A stretch of DNA of 64,000 bases, from contig JAJEKV010000065.1 in assembly GCA_021234155.1 (NCBI GenBank), positions 2,777,396 through 2,841,395 of the forward strand, given 5' to 3'. The notes under the pieces were generated by a model, which did no database searches, was not told the origin of the DNA, and worked only from the letters and a program-made list of their open reading frames with translations. This DNA comes from Isoetes taiwanensis (Eukaryota; Streptophyta; Lycopodiopsida; Isoetales; Isoetaceae). Shown here piece by piece: positions 53,399 to 64,000 of the stretch; position 1 is the stretch's first letter, and each line of letters opens with the position of its first letter. The translations under genes and the position numbers were made by a program.

Positions 53399-54680
53399 AT
53401 GGCGGAGATGTTTTGCTGTGGCGCCAGGCCATACTTATGTTTTTTCGTGCTGGAGGTGCTGGCGCTGTAATCTAGTAAGTTAAACTTTAGTTTTATGTTT
53501 CATTTTCAGCATTTTCTTACTAATTTCTTTCATGCATGCTTGTTTTTTTCAGGTTTGCGCTTCGAATTAGTGGCGCCACGTGGTTTGTGAATTTTTTTTT
53601 TTCGAGTTTTTAGCAAGTTTTTGGGGTAACATTTCGGGGCAGTGCAACATTTTGGCAAGCTTTGGGAGTCTTTGGCATCTTCTTGCATAAGGTCTGTTCT
53701 AAGCTGTCTTTCCTTCTTGCATTTATTGTTGCATGTCTTTGTTTTTAATCTTTCTTGCATTTTTGGTAGGAATTTTCTTGGCTATCTTAGCTATGGCAGG
53801 AAATTTTGTGGCTATGGCAGGAAATTTCATGACTATGACGACTATGGCGTTATTCTCACTCATAGAAGCAGCATTATGCCTGGCTTTAACATGAATCGGT
53901 GATTTGAATGACTTGTAGTGAGTTTTATGTTTTTCTGTGATGAAATATACTTTTAAGATGAAAGAGTTATGTGCTAGAGAACCCATGGGCACTCGGGGGT
54001 TTAGACGGGGAAACCACTGTAGCCATTGCTTTCGGGATACCATGGGCACTTTCGGGGTTTCGGCGGGGAAACCGCTGGCAGCCATTGCCAGGCGGTTTCC
54101 GGAACTCCCCGATGTCTCTGCTGCGTGGACCATGTAGACCCGGTGTTTTCGCGTACCGTGGCGTAGGGTGGACAAAACCACGTTTATCGGCCAATTCTTT
54201 CTCTCTCTCTCCGGCAATTTTACGTGGTACGCATCTTTGCGGAGGAGCATCTTTTTGGCTTAATCTGGTAGTTTCTTATGCCAGAAGCATGAATCTCGTT
54301 GGCGCTTGGTGTTATTTCTAATTTTTTTCTTTTCTTGTTACAGATTTGAAGACAGTGAAGAGTTTCGGCCATTTTTTGGTAAAATCCCTTTGGCGCTTCG
54401 AGATTTGAGCATATAATTTGTTATTCTTGTTTTTTCTCAATGTTTGATGGTTTTTTGTAGGTTCTTGGACGTTTTTGCCTTGCTGGCAGTCGAACTTATC
54501 GTCTGGCGGCTGATCTTGCTGTTATTGTAAGGTATGATGTTAGTCTGGTTTTTCTTTGGTAACTCTGTGTTTTCTTTGCTAATGTTTCTTTGCTAATGTT
54601 TTCTTTGCTAATGTTTGTCTTGCCAGATTCCAGTGCCCGTGTTCCTCTTCTTGATAAAATAAATGTGATTTCGAAGTGAT
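53399..54680 (+). ncRNA. Possible spliced non-coding transcript
   Basis: A chain of consensus splice sites on the plus strand without a usable reading frame. Donor GTAAGT at 53,475; acceptor TTTTTTTCAG before 53,553; acceptor TTGGTAG near 53,769; acceptor CTTGTTACAG before 54,344 and donor GTAAAA at 54,379; acceptor TTTTTTGTAG before 54,461 and donor GTATGA at 54,532; acceptor TGTCTTGCCAG before 54,627; poly-A signal AATAAA at 54,658-54,663. Introns are T-rich. A short frame MAEMFCCGARPYLCFFVLEV opens at 53,399. It may be a long non-coding RNA or the shell of a dead gene. A GGCGC motif recurs in the exons. Confidence 0.4.
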
Positions 54681-54689
54681 AGAAAAATC

Positions 54690-54930
54690 AATGAATTGAA
54701 GTTTCTGCTGAGTTTGAGGTTTCAATGTGAAAATACAGTCTGAAGATATGACTGATTTTGAGGTTTCAATGTGAAAATACAGTTTGATTTTGAGGTTTCA
54801 ATGTAATCTGTAAATGTTTTCAATGAAAAAAATACACTTTTTTCAATGGACTGGTAAATGCAATGGTAAACGGTAAATGGACTGGTAAATGTAATGTTTT
54901 CAATGGAAAAAATACAGTGTTTTTAATGGA
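54690..54930. repeat. Tandem GAGGTTTCAATGTGAAAATA units
   Basis: TTTGAGGTTTCAATGTGAAA occurs at about 54,711, 54,758 and 54,790. It is followed by AATGGACTGGTAAATG units at about 54,846-54,930. Confidence 0.82.
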
Positions 54931-57534
54931 CTGGAAAAAATATCATGTTTATGGGTTAGCGGTGCTCTGGTGGCGCCCTTAGGAAAGTGGTAACCAAGGT
55001 TACAAAAAAAAACTTGCATCACAAATACTGGTCCCCGTGGTTTACGAAACAGGCTTTTGACAGAGTTATGAAATAGTTATGGATTGGAACTATCTAAAAT
55101 TGTGATATGAGACTATATGAAATTGTTCTATCTGAGATTATCTTGTTCTATCAGTTTGTGATCTAAATTTGCTTTAAACGTGATAATACGTAGAAAGTTA
55201 GTGGAATGTAAACTAAATGTCCTAATAAAGAATCTATGCCATGTGGCATGACAGGATTGGCGGATGGGCTGAATGGGACTTAGGCCGAGGTTCCATTGGC
55301 GTCAATTGATGCCTGGAAGTCGAAGATTGGCCAATCTGGTTCGAGCATCCAAAATTTATCTTCTTCTCTGTGACTCCACTAACGAAGGTATTTGAGCATC
55401 GTATTTCGCTTCGGATAAGGATGTGGATGCTAGAAATAGCTGATTAACTATCATGGGATTCCTCTCGTCTTTTTGCAGCAGCAACAATTGCCACTCTCTG
55501 GATTTTGACACGAATCAAAACAACGGAGTAGATCTTGTTGTGGAAGAACTACCTTTGCCGTAGTGGAATCATAGATCCTGTTAGGGTAGATATTTCTTTA
55601 AGGCATTTGATGCCACAGAGGTAACTGCGACTTCCGGTAGTGGAAATCTGGGCCTTAAGTTACTTTTACGCATACATAAGGTTTCAATAGTGGTTTATGG
55701 GGTATATTATAGAAAAACATGTGTGGAAATAGGGCTTTAGGGAATCTTTACCTTTGCTAATATTTTGGAATGACCTTTGTTGGGCCAAACAGCGGGATCT
55801 GAAGCTTTGAGAGAGAGACGAGTTTATAAGATAAAATTGCTTCTTTGCCATGGCAATTCTGGCCACTTAGGTTAGGGCAAAGCAGGGCAGATGCAAAGTA
55901 AGCAAAGAATGAAGGGCGGATGCAAAGGAAATAGGGCTCTATCTTGCTTTGTCCTTCTGCATCCCAGAGGTGTTTTGCACAGGTTAGGTTGTCTTGTTAT
56001 GAAAGTTAAGAACAGGATCTCGGGCATTTGTCTTTTCATTTATTTTGTGCAATCTGAGGCCTGGCAAGGATTTCTTCAGATGAAATCTAAAGCACAATAA
56101 ATGGGAATGTGTTCTCATTTTAGAAATCTTTGCAATGGAGATCCTGATGGAGTATACCATTTCAGCAATACTTAAACCTAATGTTCTAATTATTTTGTTT
56201 GGTATTTGGGGAGGGTATCTCACGCATGGTTGGGTCTAGATTTTGGGGGCGTATTGTATGCAGAATCATAGCTGAACTGTATTTTTTTGAGTGATTTGAG
56301 CTGCTTGTTGGCCAGTTAAAGCAGCATTCCAAAATAGGCTATGGCATGCATTTTTTTGTGGTTTGTGTGCATGGTCTGAGAATGGAAGGATAAGGATGGA
56401 TGTCCCTTTCTTTGTTTGACAGGGGTGCCAACGAATCCGGCAAGGTCTATTGAAAGAGAATACAGTAAATCTTTTTACTGTGCAGAAGAAATTCCAGAGC
56501 GTTTGAAGGGGAAAACGCTCCTTGCTCGAGAAATCGGAGGGCTCTCCCAATATTTAAGTCCACAATTACTTGTCTCAGAGACATAAGGAGATTTAGATTT
56601 GGATTACTTACCTAGATTCAAGAGTTCTGGAGAGGCCGGCATGGCCTGGAGGTTCGAATCCTCCAGCCCTAGTATCAGCAGTTGTGTTTGTTTGTTCTAC
56701 AGTTAGATCCAGTTAGACCCAGGAAGATGATTGATTGCGGCGGTTCCAAATCTTGGATTCAGCAGAGAACTAGTTAGGGCGGAACTAATTCGAAATCTTG
56801 CAATGAGCATAGACCTAGTCAGGGCAGCAGAAGTAGAGGATTCTTGGGCAGAGTGCAGAGAGTGCAAGCCGAACTGTGAATTTTGTTGTCGAACAGAGGT
56901 TCTATTGCAGAGCCCGGCCATGGTAGACATTTGTTGATACCGGAAAAGTCGATTCTGTCTTTTGTTTGTGGCATTTTTGTTTGTTTGTTTGTGATAGCGA
57001 CAAATCCAAATACAAGGAGAAGCTTTGGAATGTTATTAGGCCATTAAGCAGGAAGTTAAGTTACGTTTCTTTACGTTTTGCCATTGGCGAGGTTTTAAGC
57101 TTAACAAATGGGGTAGTTTTAGTTTTGACCCCGGAAAAAACTTTTCCGAGCAATTTTTTTTCATGTTTTTAACACTTTCTGATGCTTTTTATCCATCTTT
57201 TTTCTGTTTTTGGTGTTTTTTTTTTTTTTTTTTTTTTTTTTGTAAACCAAGAGTCTTCCAACAAATGCTGCTTTTACTTGCTTCTCATGGAATGATTGTA
57301 GCTTTAAGGGAGGCCAAACCCTTTGTTTGGTATCGCTTTTGCGCAGGGGTTGAATCCTTGGTGCGTCTATGAGTTTGTAAACTGCGGGTTTATGTGCATT
57401 GATGCTTGGGGTACAAGCAAGTAGCTTTGATTGTGAAGAGAAGTATGAAGGTTTTTTTTTTTTTAATTGCCTCTTGCCGCTCTGTCATATCAGTAAGCAA
57501 ATTACCACGAGGCCATTGAGGTGTATATGCTATT
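54931..57534. other. Intergenic; poly-T tract
   Basis: No gene recognised. A run of 26 T is at 57,216-57,241, read as a poly-A tail on the minus strand without an attached element that I can identify. Short frames near 55,890-56,100 and 56,731-56,937 (DLVRAAEVEDSWAECRECKP) have no motif. Confidence 0.45.
56640..56672 (+). other. tRNA-like T-arm, no full tRNA
   Basis: CTGGAGGTTCGAATCCTCCA forms a perfect T stem-loop with a textbook B box. The D and anticodon arms and a matching acceptor stem are absent upstream, so this is a tRNA 3' fragment or a SINE remnant rather than a gene. Confidence 0.4.
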
Positions 57535-57945
57535 ATGGCTTGCTTCAAACAAGCGGAACCTCCACAAGCGCCAACTATTATCCCCGGTACATCCTTCCCA
57601 CGCATCCGACTTCTTCCCACGGCACGCATCGCCAAAGAGGCTCGGCTGCTCCACAAATGTGCTCCCATGAAAATTCGAATTCTCAGAGAGCTTAAACCCT
57701 TCCCACAAAGCCCTGCGTTCTGCAACAACACTACTTCGGAGGGCCCCTCGGCATCAGTTACCCTTTTGCCCCCCGATACCTCCGGCCGGCCTCCTCAAGA
57801 ACATGGCATTTGCAAGGCGGAAACAAACTTCGGATACCTTGAGGAGACCGATTCCATTTGCCATAAGCGAGAAGGTTGGAGAAGAATGGACGGCCATGCA
57901 CCTTATAAACTGTTGCAACAACAACCCCTCCTGAACGACATGTGA
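57535..57945 (+). CDS. Hypothetical ORF, 136 residues
   Basis: ATG at 57,535 opens MACFKQAEPPQAPTIIPGTS and reads without stop to 57,945 (LLQQQPLLNDM) in a locally GC-richer island. No domain, signal or membrane segment is recognised. Minus-strand frames of similar length overlap it, so coding status is doubtful. Confidence 0.25.
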   Translation: MACFKQAEPPQAPTIIPGTSFPRIRLLPTARIAKEARLLHKCAPMKIRILRELKPFPQSPAFCNNTTSEGPSASVTLLPPDTSGRPPQEHGICKAETNFGYLEETDSICHKREGWRRMDGHAPYKLLQQQPLLNDM

Positions 57946-58858
57946 ACCGCCACTGCTCTCCCCGCCACCACATCAATCCCCTGCAGCCACATCCCACAAG
58001 CCAGGACCTTTCAGATTGGAACAGGGCCACATGCATGAATCCGGCCCCTGTCCCGCGAGAACGTAGAAAGGAAACTAAGAAATAGCAAAAAAAAATGAAC
58101 CATTGGAATAAAACCCACTTAAAAAAAAAGGGAATCACCCAATAAAACCTTTGCCCAAAAACCTTAGCAAAAAATCTACAGCAAACCTTCAAATCTACAG
58201 CAAACCTTCTTGCTGCTTGGTGTATACGGGGTTGAGTAGGATGTATTTACATTGGTTTTTGTTAGAATAGTGGTTTCTATCTTTGTTGGAGTTGCTATTG
58301 CAAGTTAATTCTAATATTAATTCAAATTGTATGAAATAAGTGTTTAATACCCTTAAAAATAGAGCCACCTAAGCCTTCGACCAGTCAAATGCCTAGGTGT
58401 CAAATGCCTAGGTGGGGAAAGGCATATGCTGTGGAATATTTCCAGATCCAAAGGCTGGGGCTCCACGAGAGCATCATCTGCAAGAACAGTCTCCCTTAAA
58501 TTTAGGACTTCTTTAGTTAACTAGTTTATATGCAAATGGTGCCAGAGCTATTCATTCTTCTGTATGTCCAGTATGCTTCTTCAACAGGCAGTGCTTTTGT
58601 CAACTGCATTTGTCTGCAATGCAAACACTTGAAACACATTGCTCATATGACAGACCTCAAATGCACAAGCTACCGCTATGTGCCATCTTATTGGTCAGTA
58701 TCAGGTTGAGTAGCATGTCTCATCCTCGTGAAAAGCGCCCAGATTCCAGGCCTTCTTCACATGTCTACAGATTCCGGAACGTGTCATATCATACAAGCAT
58801 TGCTGCTACAAAAGGGTGATCCCCTTGGCTGTTAATCTCCTATGCACTTCCACCTTCA
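57946..58858. other. Intergenic, downstream of the PPR gene
   Basis: No gene recognised. CAGCAAACCTTC is directly repeated at 58,180 and 58,199, and GTCAAATGCCTAGGTG at 58,385 and 58,400. Confidence 0.5.
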
Positions 58859-61630
58859 CTAAGATTTTCCCCTATTAAGGATCCTATAGTCTGTTGCACC
58901 AATCCATCTAGCATCTGATGCATATATATTTGACAGCAATATATATGGAATTGCATTTTCTGGATCCAAATCGAACATCTCTTTTGCAACCATTTTACCT
59001 AGTCCAATGTCAGCAAACATTCTGCAACCACCAAGCAAGACCCTCCAAGACATAACAGTAGGCTCAAATGGCATATTCGCCATAAATTGCTTAACCTCAT
59101 CCAACCATCCTGCACGTCCAAGAAGATCCATCGTACAGTTATTATGCTCAACCGTAAGGGTTATGCAGTGGTCACTTATAGACACAAAAGAATGCATGCC
59201 TTCATTAACGGAGCCAGCATGGCCACAAGCAGAAAGAATACTGACAAATGTGACATCTGTGGGCATTGTGCCCTTGGCCAGCATTTCCTCAAGGAGGCGG
59301 AAAGCATCAACAACATGCCCATGTTGTGCATATGCTGCAATTGTAGCATTCCAAGAGACAACATTCCGTACAGCCATTCTAGAGAAAACAGTCTGTGCAT
59401 CTTCAAGGCTTCCACAGTTCGCATACATATTTACAAGGGCAGTCCCTATGCTTGCATCTAAATGTAACTCTGTCTCCTTTATCTGAGCATGAATTTGCCT
59501 CCCTTCGGCAAGTGCGGCGTGACCTGCACATGCAGAAAGAATGCTCATAAAAGTGGCCTTGTCTGGGATTCCATTTTCCTGCTGCATTTGATGAAAGACA
59601 TCTAATGCCATACAGTGATTTCCATGCAAGACATACATTGAAATTATAGTGTTCCATGACACCACATTCTTGACGATTAGCTTATCAAACAAAGCATGTG
59701 CATCTTCCAGCTTCCCACATTTACCATACATGTTCACAAGTGCAGTTCCAATAACCACATCAGTGTCAAGCCCAGTTTCTTTTAGTAAATTATGTACCTC
59801 CTTGCCTTCGGCTAGGGCTGCTTGGCTGCCGCATGCAGAAAGAATACTAACTACTGTGATTCTGTCTGGCAATAAGCCCTGCTTTTGCATTTGACGAAAT
59901 AAATTAACTGCATCCTTGCCCTTTCCATGTTGAGCATAAGCCGCCATCATCGTATTCCATGTTACTGCATTTCTCTCTGGCAGCTTCTCAAACACTGCAC
60001 GCGCAGCATCTATATTACCACACTTGCCATACATGGTAATGAGTGCATTTCTCACAATCACATCACAATCACTACCAGTTTCCAAAATGTGGGCATGAAC
60101 CTGTCTTCCTGCATTCAAGGCTTCATATGTTGAGCACACTGAGAGGATGCTAACAAATGTAACTTTGTTAGGTCTAATACCTTCTAATTCCATGTGTTCA
60201 AAGAGATGCATGGCCTCCTCAATGTTGCCATGCGTCGCATATGCAGAGATCATGGCGGTCCAGGTAACTACGTTCTTCTTAGAGACATTATCAAACACAG
60301 TTCTTGCAACATCAGGCTTTCCACAGTTCCCATACATATTAACAAGGGCATTTCCCAGTTTGGTACCTTCTTCAACATCACTTTCCATAATGCAAGCATG
60401 AATGCGCTTGCCTTCGGCAAGATATGGACCACTTGCACAAGCGGAAAGACCACTGATGAAGGTAATGCTGTCTGGAAGTATGCATCCTTGCTCCATTTTC
60501 CGCAGGAGAGATAATGCTTCCTTGGCCTTTCCATGCTGGGCATATGCTGAAATTATTGCAGTCCATGAGAAGTGATCATGCAGGCGCATTTTGTCAAAAA
60601 CTGATTGCGCATCTTCCAGACTCCCCATTTTGTTATACATATTGATAAGTGTGGTTCCAACAACAATGTCTGAATCATACCCTCTCGCTATTACATATCT
60701 GTGCATTTTCATTCCATCATCTAAAGGTACATGATTAGAACAGGCAGAAAGACAACTAATAAATGTAGATTTATCAGGTGCAATGCCCTGTTTCTCCATT
60801 TGATGGAAAAGCTGTATTGCCTCCCTACCGTATTCATTTTGAGCATATGATAAAATCATGAGGCTCCATGAAAAAAGGTTCCTCCATGTCATTTTATCAA
60901 ACAATGATCGGGCATCAGATAGAGCGCCACACTTGCAATACATCTGCAAAAGGACATTGCTTAATTCCATGTCTTGCTCATATCCAAATTGTATAATGCG
61001 ATCATGTATGTGCTTACCTTCACTTATATCAGCTAGATTAGTACAAGCAGAAAGAACGTTGAATAATGTGGTCTTATCTGGTTCCGTGTCTTGTAACTCC
61101 ATTTCTCGGAAGAGACTTAGAGCATTTTGCTCTTCTCCATGTTGAGTGTAAGCTGCAATCATTGCATTCCACGACACTAGGTTCCTTTGAGGCATTTTGT
61201 CAAACAACTCTCTTGCATATTCTAAATACCCATAATGGCCATATGTTGCAATCATAATTGTCCAAGAAAATACATTCTTTCCATCAATAGTGTCAAAAAC
61301 AGTCCTGGCATTGCTGAGTGAACAACATCGACCATACATCTGCACAAGAAGATTACCCAGAAACCTCTCTCTTACATGACCATCTTTGATAATGTGGGCA
61401 TGGACATGCTTCCCTGATGAAAATGCTTTTGCAGAAGAATATTGCCTTAGCAAAGCCACATAACTAGAACTTCCAGCACTTTCCCCTTGCTCGAGGACGT
61501 TCTCCGTCTGTGTAGTTATCTGCCTTGAATAAGCAAAAACTGCCAACAATCTGAGCTCACACATCCCACAGACAACAATGACAAAATCAGATGCCACAGG
61601 AAGCCAGTTAATACGTGCTTTCCTTGCCAT
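58859..61630 (-). CDS. PLS-class pentatricopeptide repeat protein, E-type end
   Basis: An intronless frame of 923 residues. An N-terminal part of about 55 residues, with Ala/Arg/Ser content, could be an organelle-targeting signal. About eight PLS triplets follow; each cycle shows a variant of VSWNAMIAAYAQHGKGKEAL, LFRQMQKQGLLPD-x-TFVSIL and GNALVNMYGKCG-x-xDA. The end has an E1-like motif near residues 855-905 (MSWRVLLGGCRMFADIGLGK, LDPENAIPYILLSNIYA). The frame then departs at ARWIGATDYRILNRGKS and stops, with no complete E2 and no DYW deaminase domain. Such proteins bind organellar RNA, and E-type members recruit a separate editing deaminase. The usual next text would be a VRKLM-type E2 start, so the tail may be altered by a small indel. 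The ATG at 61,628-61,630 is the first in frame. Confidence 0.93.
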   Translation of the reverse strand: MARKARINWLPVASDFVIVVCGMCELRLLAVFAYSRQITTQTENVLEQGESAGSSSYVALLRQYSSAKAFSSGKHVHAHIIKDGHVRERFLGNLLVQMYGRCCSLSNARTVFDTIDGKNVFSWTIMIATYGHYGYLEYARELFDKMPQRNLVSWNAMIAAYTQHGEEQNALSLFREMELQDTEPDKTTLFNVLSACTNLADISEGKHIHDRIIQFGYEQDMELSNVLLQMYCKCGALSDARSLFDKMTWRNLFSWSLMILSYAQNEYGREAIQLFHQMEKQGIAPDKSTFISCLSACSNHVPLDDGMKMHRYVIARGYDSDIVVGTTLINMYNKMGSLEDAQSVFDKMRLHDHFSWTAIISAYAQHGKAKEALSLLRKMEQGCILPDSITFISGLSACASGPYLAEGKRIHACIMESDVEEGTKLGNALVNMYGNCGKPDVARTVFDNVSKKNVVTWTAMISAYATHGNIEEAMHLFEHMELEGIRPNKVTFVSILSVCSTYEALNAGRQVHAHILETGSDCDVIVRNALITMYGKCGNIDAARAVFEKLPERNAVTWNTMMAAYAQHGKGKDAVNLFRQMQKQGLLPDRITVVSILSACGSQAALAEGKEVHNLLKETGLDTDVVIGTALVNMYGKCGKLEDAHALFDKLIVKNVVSWNTIISMYVLHGNHCMALDVFHQMQQENGIPDKATFMSILSACAGHAALAEGRQIHAQIKETELHLDASIGTALVNMYANCGSLEDAQTVFSRMAVRNVVSWNATIAAYAQHGHVVDAFRLLEEMLAKGTMPTDVTFVSILSACGHAGSVNEGMHSFVSISDHCITLTVEHNNCTMDLLGRAGWLDEVKQFMANMPFEPTVMSWRVLLGGCRMFADIGLGKMVAKEMFDLDPENAIPYILLSNIYASDARWIGATDYRILNRGKS

Positions 61631-62149
61631 TTCTTTGAACCGCCAACGGCTATAAAATTTAACATATTCAGAATGGCCCTTTCAATCGAAGTACTATATA
61701 AGATAACAGTATAGGCGATAAATTGGAAGTCTAACCTGCAGGCCAGGTAAATCATCGGGCCATATTATTTGCGCCCTTCCACAGATCACTGCTGCCATCG
61801 AGGTCGGATAACCCGCTACTTGGTGGTCCGTCACAAATCTATGAAGACAGCTGCATTCCTTTTGGTAGAAGAAATTGTATGAGCTTTATCGATGAGCAGA
61901 ATTACCTTCTGTATCTGCAGCGAATCTACCTAAAGAATGAACAACCACCTTAAAAAAGACGTATCCCCAAGTTGAACTCTCCTGCATTGAAAAAGCTAGA
62001 AAAGCAAATAGATGCAGCAACAGCAAGGAAACCATGGCTTTAATGGCAGGTTAGACTTAATCCAACTCATACATTAGCCAAATTGAAAACTGAAAACCCC
62101 ATCCAACGTCAAGTCAATCTGCCTTTGAGAATGGAATCTGTTTTTATCG
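61631..62149. other. Upstream region of the PPR gene
   Basis: No gene recognised. It should contain the promoter and 5' leader of the PPR gene; no clear TATA box could be fixed. Confidence 0.4.
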
Positions 62150-62860
62150 TACCGGACACCAATTAGCCTATGGGACTCAAAGAACAGCAAACTGGCCTAT
62201 GGATTCAAACAAAAAGAATAGCACAAAAAGAGTGTCAGGGTTAAAAAAAACCTCGCCTTAAGGGTTTTCAAGGTAAAATCTTAGCAGTAATAAGCATGTT
62301 GATAAACTGTACAATGATATTTTAGGGTACAATTCAATACCATGCCGGAGGGCATATTTGAGTGCGTGTATCCATGACCCCTTGAAAATATGATCTCAAT
62401 AAGCCCACAGAGGCCATATCTAAAAGCGCATGTAGCGGCCCGTTAAGCGAGACTAACTCAATATAGCGTGCCCAGATATGATCGAAAGCTAGACAAGTCT
62501 GAAGGGCATGGCATTCATCCTCAATGGCTCCCTGCTGATAACACTGACATATCACATGTCCTCACGTGCTTCCCAAATCCATTTGCGTGTCTCAATGCGG
62601 AGTCTATGTGCATCTTGCGAATGGAAGCTATCAGCATGTGCCTCTTCATCGACAAATGTGTACACAGGTAGCGTTGTGGACCTCGTGTGAGCATGGGATT
62701 GGTAGTGTGTGCCATTTAAGTTCCATGGCACCCCCGTCCCAGAGTTCGTTAAGAAGCAAACATCAAGGTATTGCCTTATATAAGTGATGGTGGTCTTCTT
62801 CAGTTTGGATATGTATGCGCGTGTGCCTGCACATTCCATTGGAAGAACCATTGGGCTCGT
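62150..62860 (-). mobile_element. LINE 3' end, same family as at 31.0-32.6 kb
   Basis: The 3' non-coding part shares ACCAATTAGCCTATGGGACT, AAAATCTTAGCAGTAATAAG and CAATTCAATACCA with 31,015-31,170. The coding part reads CQCYQQGAIEDECHALQTCL and TIT YIRQYLDVCFLTNSG in different frames, comparable to the C-terminal zinc-finger-like end of the other copy. It is truncated at about 62,860, as usual for 5'-truncated LINE copies. Confidence 0.75.
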
Positions 62861-63389
62861 TTCTCCTTCCAGCTGGCTTTAAAGGGGCAGTGGACTTAAT
62901 GTTAGAACTAGACAACACGTTCAATCTTATCCTAGCAAAGATGTCATTCAACTTCACTCTTATGATAATTCAGGCTTATCAAATCTTATTTATGCTTCAC
63001 AACACCATTAGCATTTCAATCAAACCCTTCACACGGCAAAGGAAGCCACATTATGGTCAATAATTCCTTGCTCAAATCAATCTTCAAAACCAACAAGTAA
63101 GCACTAGTCAACTTGGGATATAATTCTTCAACCATAAAAATAAATCCCAATACAAAATATTGCAAATGATCAGCATGGCGGAGGGATTGGTTTGAATTCA
63201 GAGTAGCAATGTTTTTGCCTCCATTCGATCCTTATATGAGGCGGATCAAACCATCCTTGGACCGAATGATTCTTTAAGGCTCTGCTTCACCTTATAATAG
63301 AACCGTAGAGGCGGTTAAGGCATCATTCATGCTTTCCAATCGAGAAATTTGTCTATTGAACTATATCCACGGGCTTGGCTAAGGAAATT
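62861..63389. other. No gene recognised
   Basis: AT-rich; possibly includes part of the LTR of the copia fragment to the right, whose far end I could not place. Confidence 0.4.
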
Positions 63390-63641
63390 TGCTACTTCGA
63401 TTTATCCCACATACACCCTTTAGGAAAGCACATAAAGCACATAAAGCACTTATATGTATAAAGCACTTATATGCATTCGTTTGCATCTTCAAGCTGTTCT
63501 TGACTTTACAACCCCTCCACTTTGCTTCTCATAGGTTGTTTTTTGTAGCTACAATATATTCACTTTATGCTTGCTTCTCATGAATATAAGATGACAATTT
63601 TCTAAATTCCTTATAATATGACATGACTTACATTTTCAACA
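63390..63641 (-). repeat. 3' LTR start of a minus-strand copia element
   Basis: On the minus strand, polypurine AAGGGGAAG (63,642-63,650) is followed by TGTTGAAAATGTAAGTCATG, a usual copia LTR start. The LTR runs leftwards at least to the AGCACATAAAGCACATAAAG repeat near 63,425-63,475; its end is unknown. Confidence 0.65.
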
Positions 63642-63651
63642 CTTCCCCTTC

Positions 63652-64000
63652 ATGTCATATCTCCTTATGTCATATCCGAATCTGTATGCATGATTTGCTT
63701 TACGAGCTCGGTGAACCTTTTTCTGCTGCGAGAACCTTTGTCAAAATATCACGCTACTGTTTATACGTACTAATATAATTAACTTGGATCAATCCTTTGC
63801 ATCTTGCATCCCTAATGAAATGCATTTCTAATTCTATATGCCCGACCTTTCATGCATTCTTTGGATTTACGGTCATGGCTATGCGGCTTGTCTTGTCACA
63901 TAGCATTTCACTAGAGTTTGGTTTGCTCAATTCCAAGTTCCAAAATTAACCTCCTTTCCCATATTAGTTCTTTTTGCACATAATGTGGTGAGGCATACTT
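63652..64000 (-). pseudogene. Copia RNase H C-terminus, runs off the right edge
   Basis: Minus strand reads GHIELEMHFIRD, KGLIQVNYISTYKQ and DILTKVLAAEKG in nearly one frame, matching the conserved copia pol C-terminus (HIE-x-x-x-HF-R, ADI-TK). Upstream pieces GIEQTKLSSEMLCDKTSRIA are in a shifted frame. The rest of the element lies beyond the window. Confidence 0.85.

Noticed and set aside
57758-58192. 144-residue minus-strand frame with hydrophobic start
   Set aside because: The hydrophobic part comes from A/T-rich runs read antisense; no motif and overlaps another doubtful frame.

Overview
The window looks like nuclear DNA of a land plant in a gene-poor, repeat-dense region. Only two genes read as intact host genes: a TIPIN/Swi3-type replication-fork protein (minus strand, 49,415-51,002, five exons) and a PLS-class pentatricopeptide repeat (PPR) protein (minus strand, 58,859-61,630, intronless). 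The PPR style and the transposase families seen would fit a seed-free plant such as a fern or lycophyte, but that placement is inference.

Layout: 1-7.7 kb holds a decayed Ty3/gypsy pol followed by a long decayed accessory reading frame. 8.8-14.4 kb is mostly tandem repeats of four kinds: 650-bp units, a GATAA microsatellite, an AT-rich 108/218-bp satellite and a CCATGTGG minisatellite. 14.7-15.9 kb carries a broken multi-exon gene on the minus strand. 16.5-21.4 kb is a Ty1/copia element with a 281-bp MITE in gag; its 3' LTR sits inside a minus-strand transposase-like gene (21.4-23.2 kb). 23.4-28.4 kb contains a small spliced ORF, a spliced gene with a DUF8039-like domain, two tandem long hairpins inside its intron, and two clusters of a short CpG-rich palindrome. 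29.4-32.9 kb is copia integrase debris split by a LINE. 32.9-40.3 kb is framed by two related LTR segments of a chromodomain Ty3/gypsy element and contains a broken histone H3/CENH3-like sequence with its own MITE insertion. 40.3-43.9 kb is a plus-strand LINE with ORF1 and a decayed ORF2. 44.0-48.0 kb is a second region with the same palindrome family and an inverted copy of the block found at 28.3 kb. 53.4-54.7 kb looks like a spliced non-coding transcript. The right end has another LINE 3' end and a minus-strand copia fragment.

The most unusual signal is the palindrome family, core TCGACTCGCGAGTCGA, about 21 copies. It is confined to 24.4-28.3 and 44.0-48.0 kb, and its outer arms match each other within a copy while differing between copies. 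It is associated with transposon-like coding remnants and may be a subterminal or hairpin component of an undescribed element family. The second is a pair of tandem long hairpins in an intron, with compensatory base-pair differences between copies.

All calls come from reading the sequence and from remembered family features; no database search was possible. Splice sites are predicted from consensus and reading frame only.
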